Positions 8,189 to 18,355 are shown, counted from the stretch's first letter. The stretch: DNA of 64,000 nt from Pseudomonadota bacterium (GCA_023388355.1 JAEWGI010000071.1:62001-126000); one strand, 5' to 3'. Numbers and translations are program-made. Notes: generated from the sequence alone by a model not told the origin.

Positions 8189-9205
8189 TCAGGACTGCGC
8201 CGCAGCCCGCTTCGGACCGAGACGGCCCATCAGGGCCACCCAGAACGCCTCGGGCAGCTGCGCCTCGATGCCGACGCTGGCGTAGCGGTCGGTGGCGAAG
8301 GCGGCGCACTTCACCGCGTCCTTCTCGGTCAGCAGCACCGGCAGGTCGCTGCCGAAGCGCAGATCGTCGGCGCTGTAGCGGTGGTGGTCGGCAAACGCGT
8401 GCGGGACCACGGCGATGCCCTGGCCGCGCAGCATCGAGAAGAACCGCTCCGGCTCGCCGATGCCGGCGACCGCGTGCACGCGCTGGCCGGCGAACGCCGA
8501 CAGCGGCACCGGCCGTCCGCCCGCCATCGGCTGCGCGGGGCCCGGTTCGAACCACATCGGCCATTCGCCGAAGCCCGCCGCCAGGTCGGTTTCCACGCCC
8601 ACGTTGAGCACCCGGAAATCGCAGGAGTCGCCGCGCGCGGGCGGTTCGCGCAGCGGCCCGGCCGGCAGCAGGCGGCCGTTGCCGTAGCGCCTGCGGCCAT
8701 CGATCACCTCGATCTCGATGTCGCGCGCCAGCCGGTAGTGCTGCAGGCCGTCGTCGCAGACCACCACGTCGCAGCCCTCGGCGACCAGTGCTTGCGCCGC
8801 GGCGACGCGATCGCGGTCGACGCGTACGCGCGCGCCGGTGCGCTTGGCCAGCAGCACCGGCTCGTCGCCGCCCAGCGCAGGGTCGGTGCCGGGTTCGACC
8901 CAGCGCGCGGTGGCGGCATCGCTGCGGCCGTAGCCCCGGCTGGCGATGCCGGGATTCCAGCCGGCCGCGCGCAGGCGCTCGACCAGGGCGATGGTCAGCG
9001 GGGTCTTGCCGCTGCCGCCCGCCACCAGGTTGCCGACCACGATCACCGGCCGCGGCACCCGCTGCGCGCGCAGCAGGCCGCGGCGGTAGAGGTCGCGGCG
9101 CACGCGGGCGCCCAGCGCGAACAGCCCCGACAGCGCGCGCGCGTGCAGCGGCACCGGCGCATCGCCATACCAGTAGCGCGGCGGCTGGCCCGGCCTGGCG
9201 CTCAT
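8189..9205 (-). CDS. lpxK: Tetraacyldisaccharide 4'-kinase
   Basis: Phosphorylates the 4' position of the lipid A disaccharide at the inner membrane. The 338-aa product has the family start ([12 protein letters not shown]), a P-loop variant [17 protein letters not shown], the DDGLQHY motif and a C-terminal LLTEKDAVK block. The ATG at 9205 overlaps the msbA stop (ATGA); the long open frame continuing upstream is a shadow of msbA. Coupling to msbA joins the last steps of lipid A synthesis to its export. Confidence 0.97.
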   Translation of the reverse strand: MSARPGQPPRYWYGDAPVPLHARALSGLFALGARVRRDLYRRGLLRAQRVPRPVIVVGNLVAGGSGKTPLTIALVERLRAAGWNPGIASRGYGRSDAATARWVEPGTDPALGGDEPVLLAKRTGARVRVDRDRVAAAQALVAEGCDVVVCDDGLQHYRLARDIEIEVIDGRRRYGNGRLLPAGPLREPPARGDSCDFRVLNVGVETDLAAGFGEWPMWFEPGPAQPMAGGRPVPLSAFAGQRVHAVAGIGEPERFFSMLRGQGIAVVPHAFADHHRYSADDLRFGSDLPVLLTEKDAVKCAAFATDRYASVGIEAQLPEAFWVALMGRLGPKRAAAQS

Positions 9206-10959
9206 GCGTCGCCGCCGTCGCGGAACTGCATCCGGTGCAGGTGCGCATACAGCCCGCCGCGCTCCAGCAGCTGGGCGTGGGTGCCCTGCTCCACCAGCCG
9301 GCCCTGGTCGAGCACCAGCACCTGGTCGGCGTGTTCGATGGTCGACAGGCGGTGCGCGATCACCAGGGTGGTGCGGTCGGGCATCAGCCGGTTGAGCGCC
9401 TCCTGCACCAGGCGCTCGGACTCGGTATCGAGCGCGGCGGTGGCCTCGTCCAGGATCAGGATCGGCGCGTCGCGCAGAATGGCGCGCGCGATCGCCAGGC
9501 GCTGGCGCTGCCCGCCGGAGAGCGTCGCGCCGTTTTCCCCGATCGGCGTGTCCATGCCCTGCGGCAGGCGTTCGATGAACTCCCAGGCGTTCGCCGCCTC
9601 GGCCGCGGCCTGCAGCGCGTCGGGCGCCGCCGGCGCGGCATAGGCGATGTTGGCCGCCACGCTGTCGTCGAACAGCATCACCCGCTGCCCGACCAGCGCG
9701 ATCTGGCGGCGCAGGTCCGACAGCCGGTACTGGTCCAGCGGCACGCCGTCGAGGGTGATCGAGCCCGCGCTGGGCTCGTAGAAGCGCGGCACCAGCCGCA
9801 CCAGGCTGGTCTTGCCGCTGCCCGAACGACCGACGATGGCGGTCACCGTGCCGGGCTTGGCGGTGAAGCTGATGTCCTCCAGCGCGTGGCGGCCGTCGTC
9901 GTCGCGGGCATAGCGCAGCGAGACCCGGTCGAACACCAGTTCGCCGCGCGCGCGCTCCAGCGCGGTGCCGCCGGCATCGCGCTCCTCCTCCGAATCGAGC
10001 ACCGCGAACAGGCGGTCGGCGGCGGCCACGCCGCGCCCGATCACGGCCTGGATGTTGGTGATCCGGCGCAGCGAGGGAATGATGCCCATCATCGCCGTCA
10101 TCAGCTGCACGAACTGGCCCGGGTTCAGGCGCCCGGCCAGCGCCTCGTGCACCGACACCCACACGATCGCCGCCAGCGCCAGCGCGGCCAGGAACTGGAC
10201 CATCGCCGACGCCGCCGCGCGCGTGCTCTCGACCTTCATGTTCAGGCCGAGGATGCGGTTGGCCAGGCCCGAATAGCGCCCCCGCTCGAAGCCCTGCGCG
10301 CCGTACACCTTCACGTCCTGCTGCGCCGCCAGCGACTGTTCGGCGCTGGCCGCCAGCGCGCCCATGCCGTCCTGGATGCCGCGGCTGATACGCCGGTAGC
10401 GGCCGCCCACGTACCACACCAGCACCCCGATCAGGGGCGCGATCAGCACCATCGCCAGGGTGACCTTGGCGCTGGTATAGAGCATCAGCCCGAGCAGGAA
10501 CGCCACCGTCAGGCCATCGGTGAGGATCGCCTTGAGCGCGTCCGAACTGGCCTGGCTGACCTGCTCGGTGTCGAAGTTGAGCCGGCTCACCATCGCCGGC
10601 ACCGACTCGGTGTCGAAGCGCGTGCTCGGCAGGCGCAGGTACTTGCCCAGCATCAGCTCGCGCAGGTCGCGCACCACGCTGCGGCCGACCCGGGCCATGC
10701 CGTAGTCGGTGGCGAAGCCGGCCAGCCCGCGCAGCAGGAACAGGCCGATGATCGCGGCCGGCAGCACCAGCGCCATCTCCGGCTTGGGGTCGACGAAGCC
10801 GTCGTTGGTCAGCGGCTCCATCAGCCATACGAAGGCGGCGCCGGCAATCGCCTCGATCACCATGGCCGCCGCGGCCACCAGCAGGAAGCCCCAGTAGGGA
10901 CGGGCGTGGCCGAGCAGGCGACGGTAGACCGGCCAGGCGCGCTGGTGTTCGGAGCTCAT
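9202..10959 (-). CDS. msbA: Lipid A export ABC transporter, permease/ATPase fusion
   Basis: A 585-aa half-transporter that flips lipid A-core across the inner membrane. The N-terminal transmembrane domain (about residues 15-310, six helices) is followed by a nucleotide-binding domain with Walker [10 protein letters not shown], signature [14 protein letters not shown], Walker [13 protein letters not shown] and the H-loop IAHRLST. It overlaps lpxK and follows exbB-exbD closely, the usual order in Xanthomonadaceae. Confidence 0.97.
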   Translation of the reverse strand: MSSEHQRAWPVYRRLLGHARPYWGFLLVAAAAMVIEAIAGAAFVWLMEPLTNDGFVDPKPEMALVLPAAIIGLFLLRGLAGFATDYGMARVGRSVVRDLRELMLGKYLRLPSTRFDTESVPAMVSRLNFDTEQVSQASSDALKAILTDGLTVAFLLGLMLYTSAKVTLAMVLIAPLIGVLVWYVGGRYRRISRGIQDGMGALAASAEQSLAAQQDVKVYGAQGFERGRYSGLANRILGLNMKVESTRAAASAMVQFLAALALAAIVWVSVHEALAGRLNPGQFVQLMTAMMGIIPSLRRITNIQAVIGRGVAAADRLFAVLDSEEERDAGGTALERARGELVFDRVSLRYARDDDGRHALEDISFTAKPGTVTAIVGRSGSGKTSLVRLVPRFYEPSAGSITLDGVPLDQYRLSDLRRQIALVGQRVMLFDDSVAANIAYAAPAAPDALQAAAEAANAWEFIERLPQGMDTPIGENGATLSGGQRQRLAIARAILRDAPILILDEATAALDTESERLVQEALNRLMPDRTTLVIAHRLSTIEHADQVLVLDQGRLVEQGTHAQLLERGGLYAHLHRMQFRDGGDA

Positions 10960-10976
10960 CGCGCGTCAGCCGCCGC

Positions 10977-11408
10977 TCATTGCGCGGCCGCGGCCGGCGC
11001 TTCGGGCGCGGTCGCGTTGGCCACCCGGGTGAAGCCGAGCTGGCCAAGCGCGTCGTAGGCGGTGACCACCGCCTGCCACGGCGTGCGCGCGTCGGCGCGC
11101 AGCAGCACGGTGCGCTCGCGGTCGTCGCCGGCCACCTCCACGATGGTGCGCTTGAGCGATTCCACGTCGGTGCGCAGCGCCTCGCGGTCGTCGACGAAAT
11201 AGCGCCCGTCGGCGTTGATCAGCAGGCTCAGCGAACCGGACTGGGTATTGGCCTCGCCGCTCGCCCGCGGCAGCTCGAGCTTGAGCACCGAGCGCGCGTC
11301 GAAGGTGGTGGTGATCACGAAGAAGATGATCAGCACCAGGATCACGTCGATCAGCGGCACCAGGTTGATCTCGGGCACGTCCTCGGCGCGGCGGTCGCGG
11401 ATGCGCAT
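10977..11408 (-). CDS. exbD: ExbD/TolR-family biopolymer transport protein
   Basis: A 143-aa protein with one N-terminal membrane helix carrying the proton-channel aspartate ([17 protein letters not shown]) and a periplasmic domain. With the ExbB protein encoded 4 bp upstream it forms an energy-coupling complex. Its place between comEC and msbA is conserved in Xanthomonadaceae. Whether it serves TonB or another partner cannot be told here; no tonB gene is adjacent. Confidence 0.93.
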   Translation of the reverse strand: MRIRDRRAEDVPEINLVPLIDVILVLIIFFVITTTFDARSVLKLELPRASGEANTQSGSLSLLINADGRYFVDDREALRTDVESLKRTIVEVAGDDRERTVLLRADARTPWQAVVTAYDALGQLGFTRVANATAPEAPAAAAQ

Positions 11409-11412
11409 CGGC

Positions 11413-12075
11413 TCAGTCCTGCTCCGCCTGGGACTCGACGGGGATGGCGGCCACCGCGGCCGCGGCCCGGCGCGCGCGCGGATCGATCACGTCCATCAGC
11501 TGGATCGCCTCGTGCTCCATGTCGACGATGTAGCCGTCGACCCGGGCGCGGAAGTAGCGGTGGAACACCAGCGCCGGCACCGCCACGATCATGCCCGCGG
11601 CCGCGCACACCAGCGCCTTGCCGATGCCGCCGGCGAGCTGGTTGACGTCGCCCACGCCGTGGTCCATCACCCCCAGGAACATCTGGATCATGCCCACCAC
11701 GGTGCCGAACAGGCCCAGCAGCGGGCCGGCACCGGCAATGGTGCCCAGCGCGTTGAGGAAGCGCTCCATCCGGTGGGCGATGTGGCGGCCGACGTCCTCG
11801 ACCCGCTCGCGGATCTCCTCGCGCGGGCGGTGGCGGACGTCCAGCGCGGAGGCGAGCAGCGCGCCGAGCGGCGAGTTGCGACGCAGCGAGTCGATGTGCG
11901 CCGGATCGAGCTTGCCGCGTGCGGCCCAGGCCCGGACCTCCTGCCCCAGCCCCGGCGGCAGCACCGCCTGGCGGCGCAGCGCCCAGAAGCGTTCGACGAT
12001 GATCGCCAGCCCCACGGCCGACAGCAGCAGCAGCGGAATCATCGGCCAGCCGCCGGCCTTCACCAGTTCGAGCAC
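11413..12075 (-). CDS. exbB: MotA/TolQ/ExbB proton channel family protein
   Basis: The 220-aa protein has an N-terminal helix (WPMIPLLLLSAVGLAIIVE) and two further helices in the conserved C-terminal region (AGPLLGLFGTVVGMIQMF and GKALVCAAAGMIVAVPALVFH), typical of ExbB/TolQ. The start is GTG at 12075 with GGAG eight bases upstream. It pairs with the ExbD gene 4 bp downstream as an inner membrane proton channel. Confidence 0.94.
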   Translation of the reverse strand: MLELVKAGGWPMIPLLLLSAVGLAIIVERFWALRRQAVLPPGLGQEVRAWAARGKLDPAHIDSLRRNSPLGALLASALDVRHRPREEIRERVEDVGRHIAHRMERFLNALGTIAGAGPLLGLFGTVVGMIQMFLGVMDHGVGDVNQLAGGIGKALVCAAAGMIVAVPALVFHRYFRARVDGYIVDMEHEAIQLMDVIDPRARRAAAAVAAIPVESQAEQD

Positions 12076-12150
12076 GCACTCCCTCCGGCCCGCGGGCCCG
12101 ACATCGACGGGCGATAGGATATCCCAGCGCCCGATCCGCGCCCCGGCTCC

Positions 12151-14502
12151 TTACGGGCCGCCCCCGGCGCGCCGCGCGGCATCCCACAATCGCGGCTGCT
12201 GGCGGCGCCGCGACTCGACCCGCGTCCCCCCGCGCTGCAGGCGCACCCGCACCGCGCCCTCGTCGGCGCTCAGCGGCACCCGCGCGCCCGCTTCCGCCCA
12301 GCGCTGCACCACCGCCGGCTGCGGATGGCCGAAGCGGTTGCCGTGGCCGGCCGAGACCAGCGCCACGCGCGGCGCGGTGGCCGCGACCAGGGCCGGATCG
12401 GACGAACCGCCGCTGCCGTGGTGCGCCACCAGCACCACCTCGCTGGCGAGTCCGCCGGGATGGTCGTGGACCAGCATGCGCTCGACCACCGCGCCCACGT
12501 CGCCAGCCAGGAGCGCGGCGCCATGGGCCGATTCGATCCGCAGCACGCAGCTCGACTCGTTGCCCATCGCCGGGAAGTACAGATCCGGATGCAGGAACCG
12601 GAAGCGCACGCCGTCGGCCCGCCAGGCGATCCCGGCCAGGCAGGGCGCGGCACCTTCGATCGCGGCTTCGCCCGCGGCGAACACCGGCCCGCCGCCGAAC
12701 CTGCGCCGCAGCGAGGCGTAGCCGCCGGCGTGGTCGGCATCGCCGTGGCTGACGATCACGCCATCGAGCCGGCGCACGCCCAGCGCGTGCAGCGCCGGCA
12801 CCACCACCCGCTCGCCAGCATCGAAGCCATCGGGCACCGCCGGCCCGGCGTCGTACAGGAAGGTGTGGCGGGCGGTGCGCAGCACCACCGCGGTGCCCTG
12901 GCCCACGTCCAGCATCACCAGCTCGACCTCGCCGTGCCGCGGCAGCGAGCGGTCCGGCCACAGCAGCGGAAGCAGCAGCAGCGCGGCCAGCGCCTTGCCC
13001 GGCACGGCCCGCGGCAACAGCAGCCAGAACGCGCCCAGCAGCGCCAGCGGCAGCGCGAACCAGCGCGCCTCGGGCAGCCACCACAGCGCCGCACGCCCGG
13101 CCGCCAGCCATTCGAACAGCGGCCAGGACAGGTCGAAGCTGGCCGCAGCCAGCCGCCAGGCCGGGCCACCCCAGCCCGGCTGCAGGGCTTCCAGCCCGGT
13201 GCCGGCCAGCGCCAGCGGCACCACCACCAGGCTCCACCACGGGATCGCCACCAGGTTGGCCAGCGGCCCGGCCAGCGAGGCCTGGCCGAACAGCGCCGCG
13301 GTCAGCGGCAGCAGCCCGAGCGTTGCCACCCACTGCGCGGTCAGGAATCCGCCCAGCAGCGGCTGGCGGCCGACCCGCGGCAGGCACCACACCAGCCAGG
13401 CCACGCCGGCGAAGCTGAGCCAGAAGCCGGCGGTGAGCGCTGCCAGCGGGTCCACCAGCAGCAGCGCGGTCGCCGCCAGCGCCAGCGAATCGGCTACCCC
13501 CATCGGCCGTCGCCACAGCCGCGCCAGCACCACCATCGCCACCATCAGCACCGTGCGCACGGTGGGCAGGGAGAAGCCGGCGACGGCGGCATATCCCGCC
13601 GCACCCAGCAGCGCGCCGACCGCGGCCGCCTGCGGCCTCGGCACGCGACGGCCGAGGCCGGGCAGCAGCCACCACAACCCGGCGAACAGCAGCGCCGCGA
13701 ACCCGGCCACCAGGCCGACGTGGAAGCCGGAAATCGCGACCAGGTGGGTCAGGCCGGTGGCGCGCAGCGTTTCCCAGTCCGCATCGTCCAATCCGCGCGT
13801 ATCGCCCAGCGCCAGCGCACGTACGAAGCGCGCGGACGGGCTTGCGACCTGCGCATCGATCCGCGCCGCGGTGCGCTCGCGCCAGCCGTCGACGCCGGAA
13901 CCTGCATGCACCCGCAGCACCGGTTCGGCGTCGCGCACGTAGCCGGTGGCGGCGATGCGCGCGGCCAGCATCTGCATCTCGCTGTCGCCGCGACCCGGAT
14001 TACGCAGCCCGCGCGGCGCGCGGAGCCGCAGCGTGAACCGCCAGCGGCTGCCGGCCTCGATGTCGAAGCGCTGCAGCTGCGGCGCCTCGCGATGGTCGTA
14101 CCAGGACAGCCGCAGCAGCCGCCTGCGCAGCGCGGCCGGGATTTCCGCGTCGCGATCCACACGCAGCACGAAGCGGGTGCGGCGCGACTCGTGTTCGGGC
14201 AGTTGCACCACCTGGCCCGATACGGCGAAGTCGCCACGCTCCATCTCCGGCGGCAGCTGGTGCGACAGCGTCCAGCCCGCGTGCAGCCCGAACAGCGCAA
14301 GGCCCAGCGCCAGCGCGCCGGCTGCGCGCCGCCAGTCCGGGAAATGCCACCACGCCCAGGCGCCGATGGCGGCGGGTAGCGCGAGCAGGGCTGCGGGCGG
14401 CAGTGCGGGCATGCGGGAGCAGGCGAGGACGCCAAGGACCAGGCCGGCGGCGACGACGGGGCCGAATGGGGCCAGGGCGGGTTTGGGGTTGCGACCATCC
14501 AT
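12151..14502 (-). CDS. comEC: DNA internalization-related competence protein ComEC/Rec2
   Basis: Inner membrane channel for single-stranded DNA in natural transformation. The 783-aa protein has an N-terminal OB-like domain, a Competence domain of many helices (around TGLTHLVAISGFHVGLVAG to about residue 530) and a C-terminal metallo-beta-lactamase domain with VSHGDADHAGGY and LVAHHGSGGSSD. The open frame extends to 14670, but that extension runs through a dispersed repeat, so the ATG at 14502, preceded by GGAACGG, is chosen. Full length suggests retained competence potential. Confidence 0.94.
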   Translation of the reverse strand: MDGRNPKPALAPFGPVVAAGLVLGVLACSRMPALPPAALLALPAAIGAWAWWHFPDWRRAAGALALGLALFGLHAGWTLSHQLPPEMERGDFAVSGQVVQLPEHESRRTRFVLRVDRDAEIPAALRRRLLRLSWYDHREAPQLQRFDIEAGSRWRFTLRLRAPRGLRNPGRGDSEMQMLAARIAATGYVRDAEPVLRVHAGSGVDGWRERTAARIDAQVASPSARFVRALALGDTRGLDDADWETLRATGLTHLVAISGFHVGLVAGFAALLFAGLWWLLPGLGRRVPRPQAAAVGALLGAAGYAAVAGFSLPTVRTVLMVAMVVLARLWRRPMGVADSLALAATALLLVDPLAALTAGFWLSFAGVAWLVWCLPRVGRQPLLGGFLTAQWVATLGLLPLTAALFGQASLAGPLANLVAIPWWSLVVVPLALAGTGLEALQPGWGGPAWRLAAASFDLSWPLFEWLAAGRAALWWLPEARWFALPLALLGAFWLLLPRAVPGKALAALLLLPLLWPDRSLPRHGEVELVMLDVGQGTAVVLRTARHTFLYDAGPAVPDGFDAGERVVVPALHALGVRRLDGVIVSHGDADHAGGYASLRRRFGGGPVFAAGEAAIEGAAPCLAGIAWRADGVRFRFLHPDLYFPAMGNESSCVLRIESAHGAALLAGDVGAVVERMLVHDHPGGLASEVVLVAHHGSGGSSDPALVAATAPRVALVSAGHGNRFGHPQPAVVQRWAEAGARVPLSADEGAVRVRLQRGGTRVESRRRQQPRLWDAARRAGGGP

Positions 14503-14629
14503 GGTCCGTTCCGCTGCGGGGTGTGGGCAGTGTGGTCTGGGGAACGGTGCCGGGACATCGGGCTGGTTGGTGGGGATGTGTCGGATTAGTCCCACGCGGA
14601 GCGGCTTCGGGTTGGGCGCCTTCGGCGCC

Positions 14630-14797
14630 CCCCACCCCAGCCCTCCCCCGCAGGCGGGGGAGGGAGCCAAGAGCGAGCGTTCGAATTCCCGCTCCCTCCC
14701 CCGCGCGCGAGGGAGGGTTGGCTACCGAGTCCGCAGCACCGTCGGCGATGCGCTCCCTCCCCCGCGCGCGGGGGAGGGTTGGGGTGGGGGCCACCGC
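14630..14797. repeat. Dispersed GC-rich repeat, family B (three hairpin units)
   Basis: Three units of the CTCCCCCGC/GCGGGGGAG hairpin with CCACCCC/GGGGTGG flanks lie in the 387-bp divergent gap between comEC and the FAD oxidoreductase. Promoters for both genes should be in this gap; I cannot assign them with confidence. Confidence 0.75.
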
Positions 14798-14889
14798 CGC
14801 GGATCACTTCACCCCCGCTTCACCCCGCTCCCATCCCCCCACCACCCCACCCCGCCAACCTGCATTCCCCGCACGGACAGCCGTACCCA

Positions 14890-15990
14890 ATGCACCCCGA
14901 CCCCCAATGGGACCTCGTCATCGTCGGCGCCAGCTTCGCCGGTGCCGCCTGCGCGCTGGCGGCGCGCGCAGCGGGGCTGCGCGTATGCGTACTCGAGCGC
15001 AAGCGCGATCCCGGCATCCGCCTGCACACGACCGGGATCATCGTGCGCGAGGCGGCCGAGGACACCGCGCTGGCGCGGATCCCGGCGCCGCTGGTGCGCC
15101 GCATCGAGGGCGTGCGCCTGTATGCGCCAAGCCTGCGCAGCATGGCGCTGCAGCGGCGCGGCTACTACTTCCTGGCCACCGATACCCCCGCCGTGATGCG
15201 CTGGCTGGCGGGCGAGCTGGAGCGCGCCGGGGTGGAGCTGCGGCTGATGCAGTCGTTCACCGACGCCCGGCGCGGGAACGGCGGCTGGCAGGTGGATGGC
15301 CTGGGCGGCTGCCGCTGGCTGGTGGGCGCGGACGGGGCCAAGTCGCGGGTCGCGATGCGCGCGGGCCTCGGCCGCGTGCGCGGGTTCCTGTACGGCGTGG
15401 AGCACGAGTTCGAGGGTGCCAGCCTGGGCGAACCGGAGCGCCTGCACTGCTTCATCGATCGCGCGCTCGCGCCCGGCTACATCGGCTGGGCGGCGCAGAA
15501 CCCGCGCGGGGTGCAGCTGGGGCTGGCGTTCCGCCACCGGGCCGATCGCGCCGGCGTGCCCGACATCGAAGCGTTCCGCGCCCGCGTCGGCGAACGGGTC
15601 GGGCTGGCACCGGACCTTGCGCCCGGCGCCACCCGGGCCGGCCTGATCCCCTGCGGCGGGCCGGTGCGCCCGCTGGCCGCGCCCGGGGTGATCCTGACCG
15701 GCGACGCCGCCGGCATCGTCTCGCCGGTCACCGCCGGCGGCATCCACTCGGCCTGGCGCCACGGCGACGCGGTCGGGCGCGCGATCGCCGCGCACCTGCT
15801 CGAAGGCGGCCCCGACCCGGCGCTCGTGGCCGCGCGCGCCGCGCCCCGCTTCCGCGGCAAGCGGCTGCTGCGCTGGGGTTTCGACCACCTGCAGCGCGAC
15901 TGGCCCTTCGATCGGCTGATGGGCACCGCGCCACTACGCCAGGTGGCCGAGTGGATCTGTTTCCACGCCCGTCCCGGCCGGGCACCATGA
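14890..15990 (+). CDS. FAD-dependent oxidoreductase, geranylgeranyl reductase-like
   Basis: The 366-aa protein begins with a Rossmann FAD motif (DLVIVGASFAGAACALAARAAG), has a central LVGADGAKSRV block and the second FAD motif VILTGDAAGIVSPVTAGGIHSA, the arrangement of the geranylgeranyl reductase/FixC branch of PHBH-type flavoproteins. Its substrate (isoprenoid, lipid or quinone) is not known. The ATG at 14890 starts directly before the FAD motif; the upstream in-frame ATG at 14779 lies in a repeat. It is monocistronic and faces the nitrilase gene. Confidence 0.82.
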   Translation: MHPDPQWDLVIVGASFAGAACALAARAAGLRVCVLERKRDPGIRLHTTGIIVREAAEDTALARIPAPLVRRIEGVRLYAPSLRSMALQRRGYYFLATDTPAVMRWLAGELERAGVELRLMQSFTDARRGNGGWQVDGLGGCRWLVGADGAKSRVAMRAGLGRVRGFLYGVEHEFEGASLGEPERLHCFIDRALAPGYIGWAAQNPRGVQLGLAFRHRADRAGVPDIEAFRARVGERVGLAPDLAPGATRAGLIPCGGPVRPLAAPGVILTGDAAGIVSPVTAGGIHSAWRHGDAVGRAIAAHLLEGGPDPALVAARAAPRFRGKRLLRWGFDHLQRDWPFDRLMGTAPLRQVAEWICFHARPGRAP

Positions 15991-16087
15991 CCCTGCCGCC
16001 GCAGCGACGCGGTCCGCAACGGTGTTGCGCCGGCCCACGCGGCGCGTGGAGGTCACCCGCCACGGCCGGGGGCGACGCGGCCGCGCT

Positions 16088-16885
16088 TCAGCGCAGTTCG
16101 AACGCGTCCGCGTCGAGCATCGCCGGGAAGTGCTCGCGGTGGGCGGCCAGTTCGGCCGCCAGCAGGGTCGTGGTCGAGACCACCTCGGCGTCGCTGCATT
16201 CGCTGGACGGGTGGCCGAGGAAGTCGATCACCGCGCTGTCGCCGTCGTAGCGCAGGCCGTTGCCGTCCTCGCCGACGCGGTTGAGTCCGGCGACGTAGCA
16301 CAGGTTCTCGATCGCGCGCGCGCGCAGCAGGGTCTTCCAGGCCTGGGCGCGCGGCGCCGGCCAGTTGGCGATGAAGGTCAGCAGGTCGTAGTCGGACGCA
16401 CCGGGGCGTTCGACGTCGTGGCGGTTGCGCGAGAACACCGGGAAGCGCAGGTCGTAGCAGACCAGCGGGCAGATCCGCCAGCCCTTCCACTCCACCACCA
16501 GGCGCTCGCGCCCGGCGGCGTAGCGCTCGTGCTCGCGCGCGTAGCGGAACAGGTGGCGCTTGTCGTAATGCTGCAGTCCGCCGTCGGGCGTGATCCACAG
16601 CAGGCGGTTGAACACCGCGTCGTCCACGCGCAGCTGCACGCTGCCGCAGACCGCGGCGTCCAGGCGCTGGGCGTGTTCGCGCATCCAGGCCACGGTGGGG
16701 CCGTCCATGGTTTCGGCACGGCCGATGGCCTCGTTCGAGAAGCCGCTGGTGAAGGTTTCCGGCAGCAGCACGACGTCGGTGATGCCGCGCAGGGGGGCGA
16801 TCAGGTCGCCGTAGTACTCGCGGTTGCCGTCCGGGTCGTGCCAGCGGGTGGCGCCCTGGACCAGGGAAATGCGCAGGTTGTCCAT
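16088..16885 (-). CDS. Omega-amidase / nitrilase-family amidohydrolase (YafV/Nit2-like)
   Basis: The 265-aa cytoplasmic protein carries the nitrilase triad: Glu in VVLLPETFTSGFS, Lys in HYDKRHLF and Cys in PLVCYDLRFPVFSR. Closest known relatives are omega-amidases that hydrolyse alpha-ketoglutaramate and alpha-ketosuccinamate. A YbdL-type aminotransferase that could produce such 2-oxoacid amides lies 1.5 kb away on the same strand, separated only by the IS110 element; the two are often neighbours in bacteria as a methionine-salvage pair, so the insertion probably split a former operon. Confidence 0.9.
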   Translation of the reverse strand: MDNLRISLVQGATRWHDPDGNREYYGDLIAPLRGITDVVLLPETFTSGFSNEAIGRAETMDGPTVAWMREHAQRLDAAVCGSVQLRVDDAVFNRLLWITPDGGLQHYDKRHLFRYAREHERYAAGRERLVVEWKGWRICPLVCYDLRFPVFSRNRHDVERPGASDYDLLTFIANWPAPRAQAWKTLLRARAIENLCYVAGLNRVGEDGNGLRYDGDSAVIDFLGHPSSECSDAEVVSTTTLLAAELAAHREHFPAMLDADAFELR

Positions 16886-16920
16886 GCGCAGGAGCCTATA
16901 CGAAGTATGCCCGCATTTGT

Positions 16921-17097
16921 TCCGCCCCTCCCCCGCTGCGCGGAGGGAGGGTCAAGCCGACGCGAGGCTGTTGCTCCGGCTCCTTCCCTCGCTTGCGGGG
17001 GAAGGTTGGGATGGGGGCGCGCGCGAAGCGCGCGATGGGTGCGAGGCGATCTGATACGCCCCCCTCCCAACCTCCCCCCGCAAGCGGAGGGAGGGGC
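16921..17097. repeat. Dispersed GC-rich repeat, family B
   Basis: Inverted CCCCTCCCCC...GGAGGGAGG units and a GCGCGCGAAGCGCGCG hairpin occupy the space between the nitrilase start and the REP half at 17112. No coding sequence is evident. Confidence 0.7.
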
Positions 17098-17159
17098 AAA
17101 AGCCTGGGGGCGGGTCGCGGCTGAAGCCGCTCCTTGTACGTTATCGCTGCCTGGCCATG

Positions 17160-17340
17160 GGGCCGGGTGGTGGGATTTCCCGGGGAAGCCGCACGCTCCC
17201 TGAGGCAGCCTGTGGTCTGACCTCGTTTGTAGAGCGGCTCCCCGCCCCATTCGCGAGCACGGAGAGTGTCACGGGCCGTTGAGCCCGAGTCACAAGGGTG
17301 TGCCGCGAGCATGTGCGGGGTCGGGGAGCCGGGAACGATC
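17160..17340 (+). ncRNA. Candidate IS110 bridge RNA
   Basis: The 5' non-coding end of IS110 elements encodes a bridge RNA whose two loops pair with donor and target DNA. Here AGAGTGTC (17263-17270) repeats the element's right end (18364-18371), and ACAAG (17292-17296) is the complement of the left end CTTGT (17133-17137). Between them CGGGC/GCCCG forms a hairpin, and GCAC (17257)/GTGC (17300) can close the loop: the layout expected for a donor-binding loop. Upstream, CGCTCC (17194-17199) copies the left target flank and CCTGT (17209-17213) complements the right flank ACAGG, a weaker candidate target-binding loop. Exact RNA ends are unknown. Confidence 0.6.
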
Positions 17341-17365
17341 CTACCTCCACCAACGGAGGACGAAC

Positions 17366-18355
17366 ATGGAATATGGTCTGTTGGCCTTCGACGTGGGTGC
17401 GCGCTCGCATGCCTTCGCGGCATGCATCGGCGGCAAGGAGGCGACGGGAACGCTGGACAACACGCCCGAGGCGATCGCACGGTTGCTGGCCCGCCAGCAA
17501 GGGCGCTGTGGCCAGCTTCGGGTGGTGGTGGAGGCCACCGGGATCTACTACCTGGACCTGGCCTTGCAGCTGGTCGGGGCCGGCGTGGAGGTGATGGTGC
17601 TCAACCCCAAGGCCGCGCACCACTTCGCCAAAGCCATGAGCCAGCGCTCCAAGACCGACGCGCTGGATGCGCGGATGCTGCTGGCGTACCTGCAGCGGAT
17701 GGACTTCGTGTCCTGGCAGCCGCCGGCGACGCAGGTGCTGAAACTTCGGCAGTTGGGCCGCCACCTGTGCCGGCTGACCGAGCAGAAGGTGCGGCTGAAG
17801 AACCAGCTCCACGCCCTGCGCAGCACCCGCACCAGCCCGGCGGTGGTGGTCGAAGATGTGCACGACGAGTTGGCGACGCTCGACCGCCGGATCGATCGTC
17901 TGACGGCCGAGGCCTTGGCACGGGTCCGTTCGGACGCTGCCCTGACAGAGCGCTTCGAGGCCCTGGACTCGATCATCGGCGTCGGCCCGGCCAGCGCACT
18001 GGCGCTGATGGCTGAGCTGCTGGTGCTGCCGCGCCAGATGAACAGTCGCGCCTGCGTCTGCCACGCCGGTCTGGATGTGCGCATCCATCGCTCCGGCAGC
18101 AGTGTCGAACTGGCCCCCAGGCTGTCCAAGCACGGCAACAAGTACCTTCGCCGCGCCCTGTACATGCCGGCCATGAGCGCGATCGTCCACGACCCCCACG
18201 CCAAGGCCTTCCGCGACCGCCTGCTGGCCCGTGGCAAGAAGAAGATGCAGGCCATCGCCGCGGTCATGCGCAAGCTCCTGACCGCCGCCTGGGCCCTTAT
18301 CCGCTGCCCCGGTCAATATGACGGCTCCAAGCTCTTCGCCGCCCAAGGGGGTTGA
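17366..18355 (+). CDS. IS110-family transposase (recombinase)
   Basis: A 329-aa protein with an N-terminal DEDD RuvC-like domain (first Asp in LLAFDVGARSHAF, Glu in VVVEATGIYYLD, and the KTDALDARML block) and a C-terminal Transposase_20 domain (FEALDSIIGVGPASALALMAE; GNKYLRRALYMPA) with the catalytic serine region. The ATG at 17366 follows ACGGAGGA by five bases; a longer in-frame start at 17279 would run through the bridge-RNA region and is rejected. No frameshift or stop is visible, so the gene appears functional. Confidence 0.95.
   Translation: MEYGLLAFDVGARSHAFAACIGGKEATGTLDNTPEAIARLLARQQGRCGQLRVVVEATGIYYLDLALQLVGAGVEVMVLNPKAAHHFAKAMSQRSKTDALDARMLLAYLQRMDFVSWQPPATQVLKLRQLGRHLCRLTEQKVRLKNQLHALRSTRTSPAVVVEDVHDELATLDRRIDRLTAEALARVRSDAALTERFEALDSIIGVGPASALALMAELLVLPRQMNSRACVCHAGLDVRIHRSGSSVELAPRLSKHGNKYLRRALYMPAMSAIVHDPHAKAFRDRLLARGKKKMQAIAAVMRKLLTAAWALIRCPGQYDGSKLFAAQGG

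Noticed and set aside
12325..14379. 684-codon plus-strand ORF opposite comEC
   Set aside because: Low-complexity Gln/Arg/His composition and antisense to an intact ComEC.
14502..14670. Longer N-terminus for ComEC
   Set aside because: The added residues are translated from a family B repeat; the ATG at 14502 has a ribosome site and normal start.
17279..17365. Longer N-terminus for the IS110 transposase
   Set aside because: The segment overlaps the structured bridge-RNA region, and the ATG at 17366 has a strong ribosome site at family-normal length.
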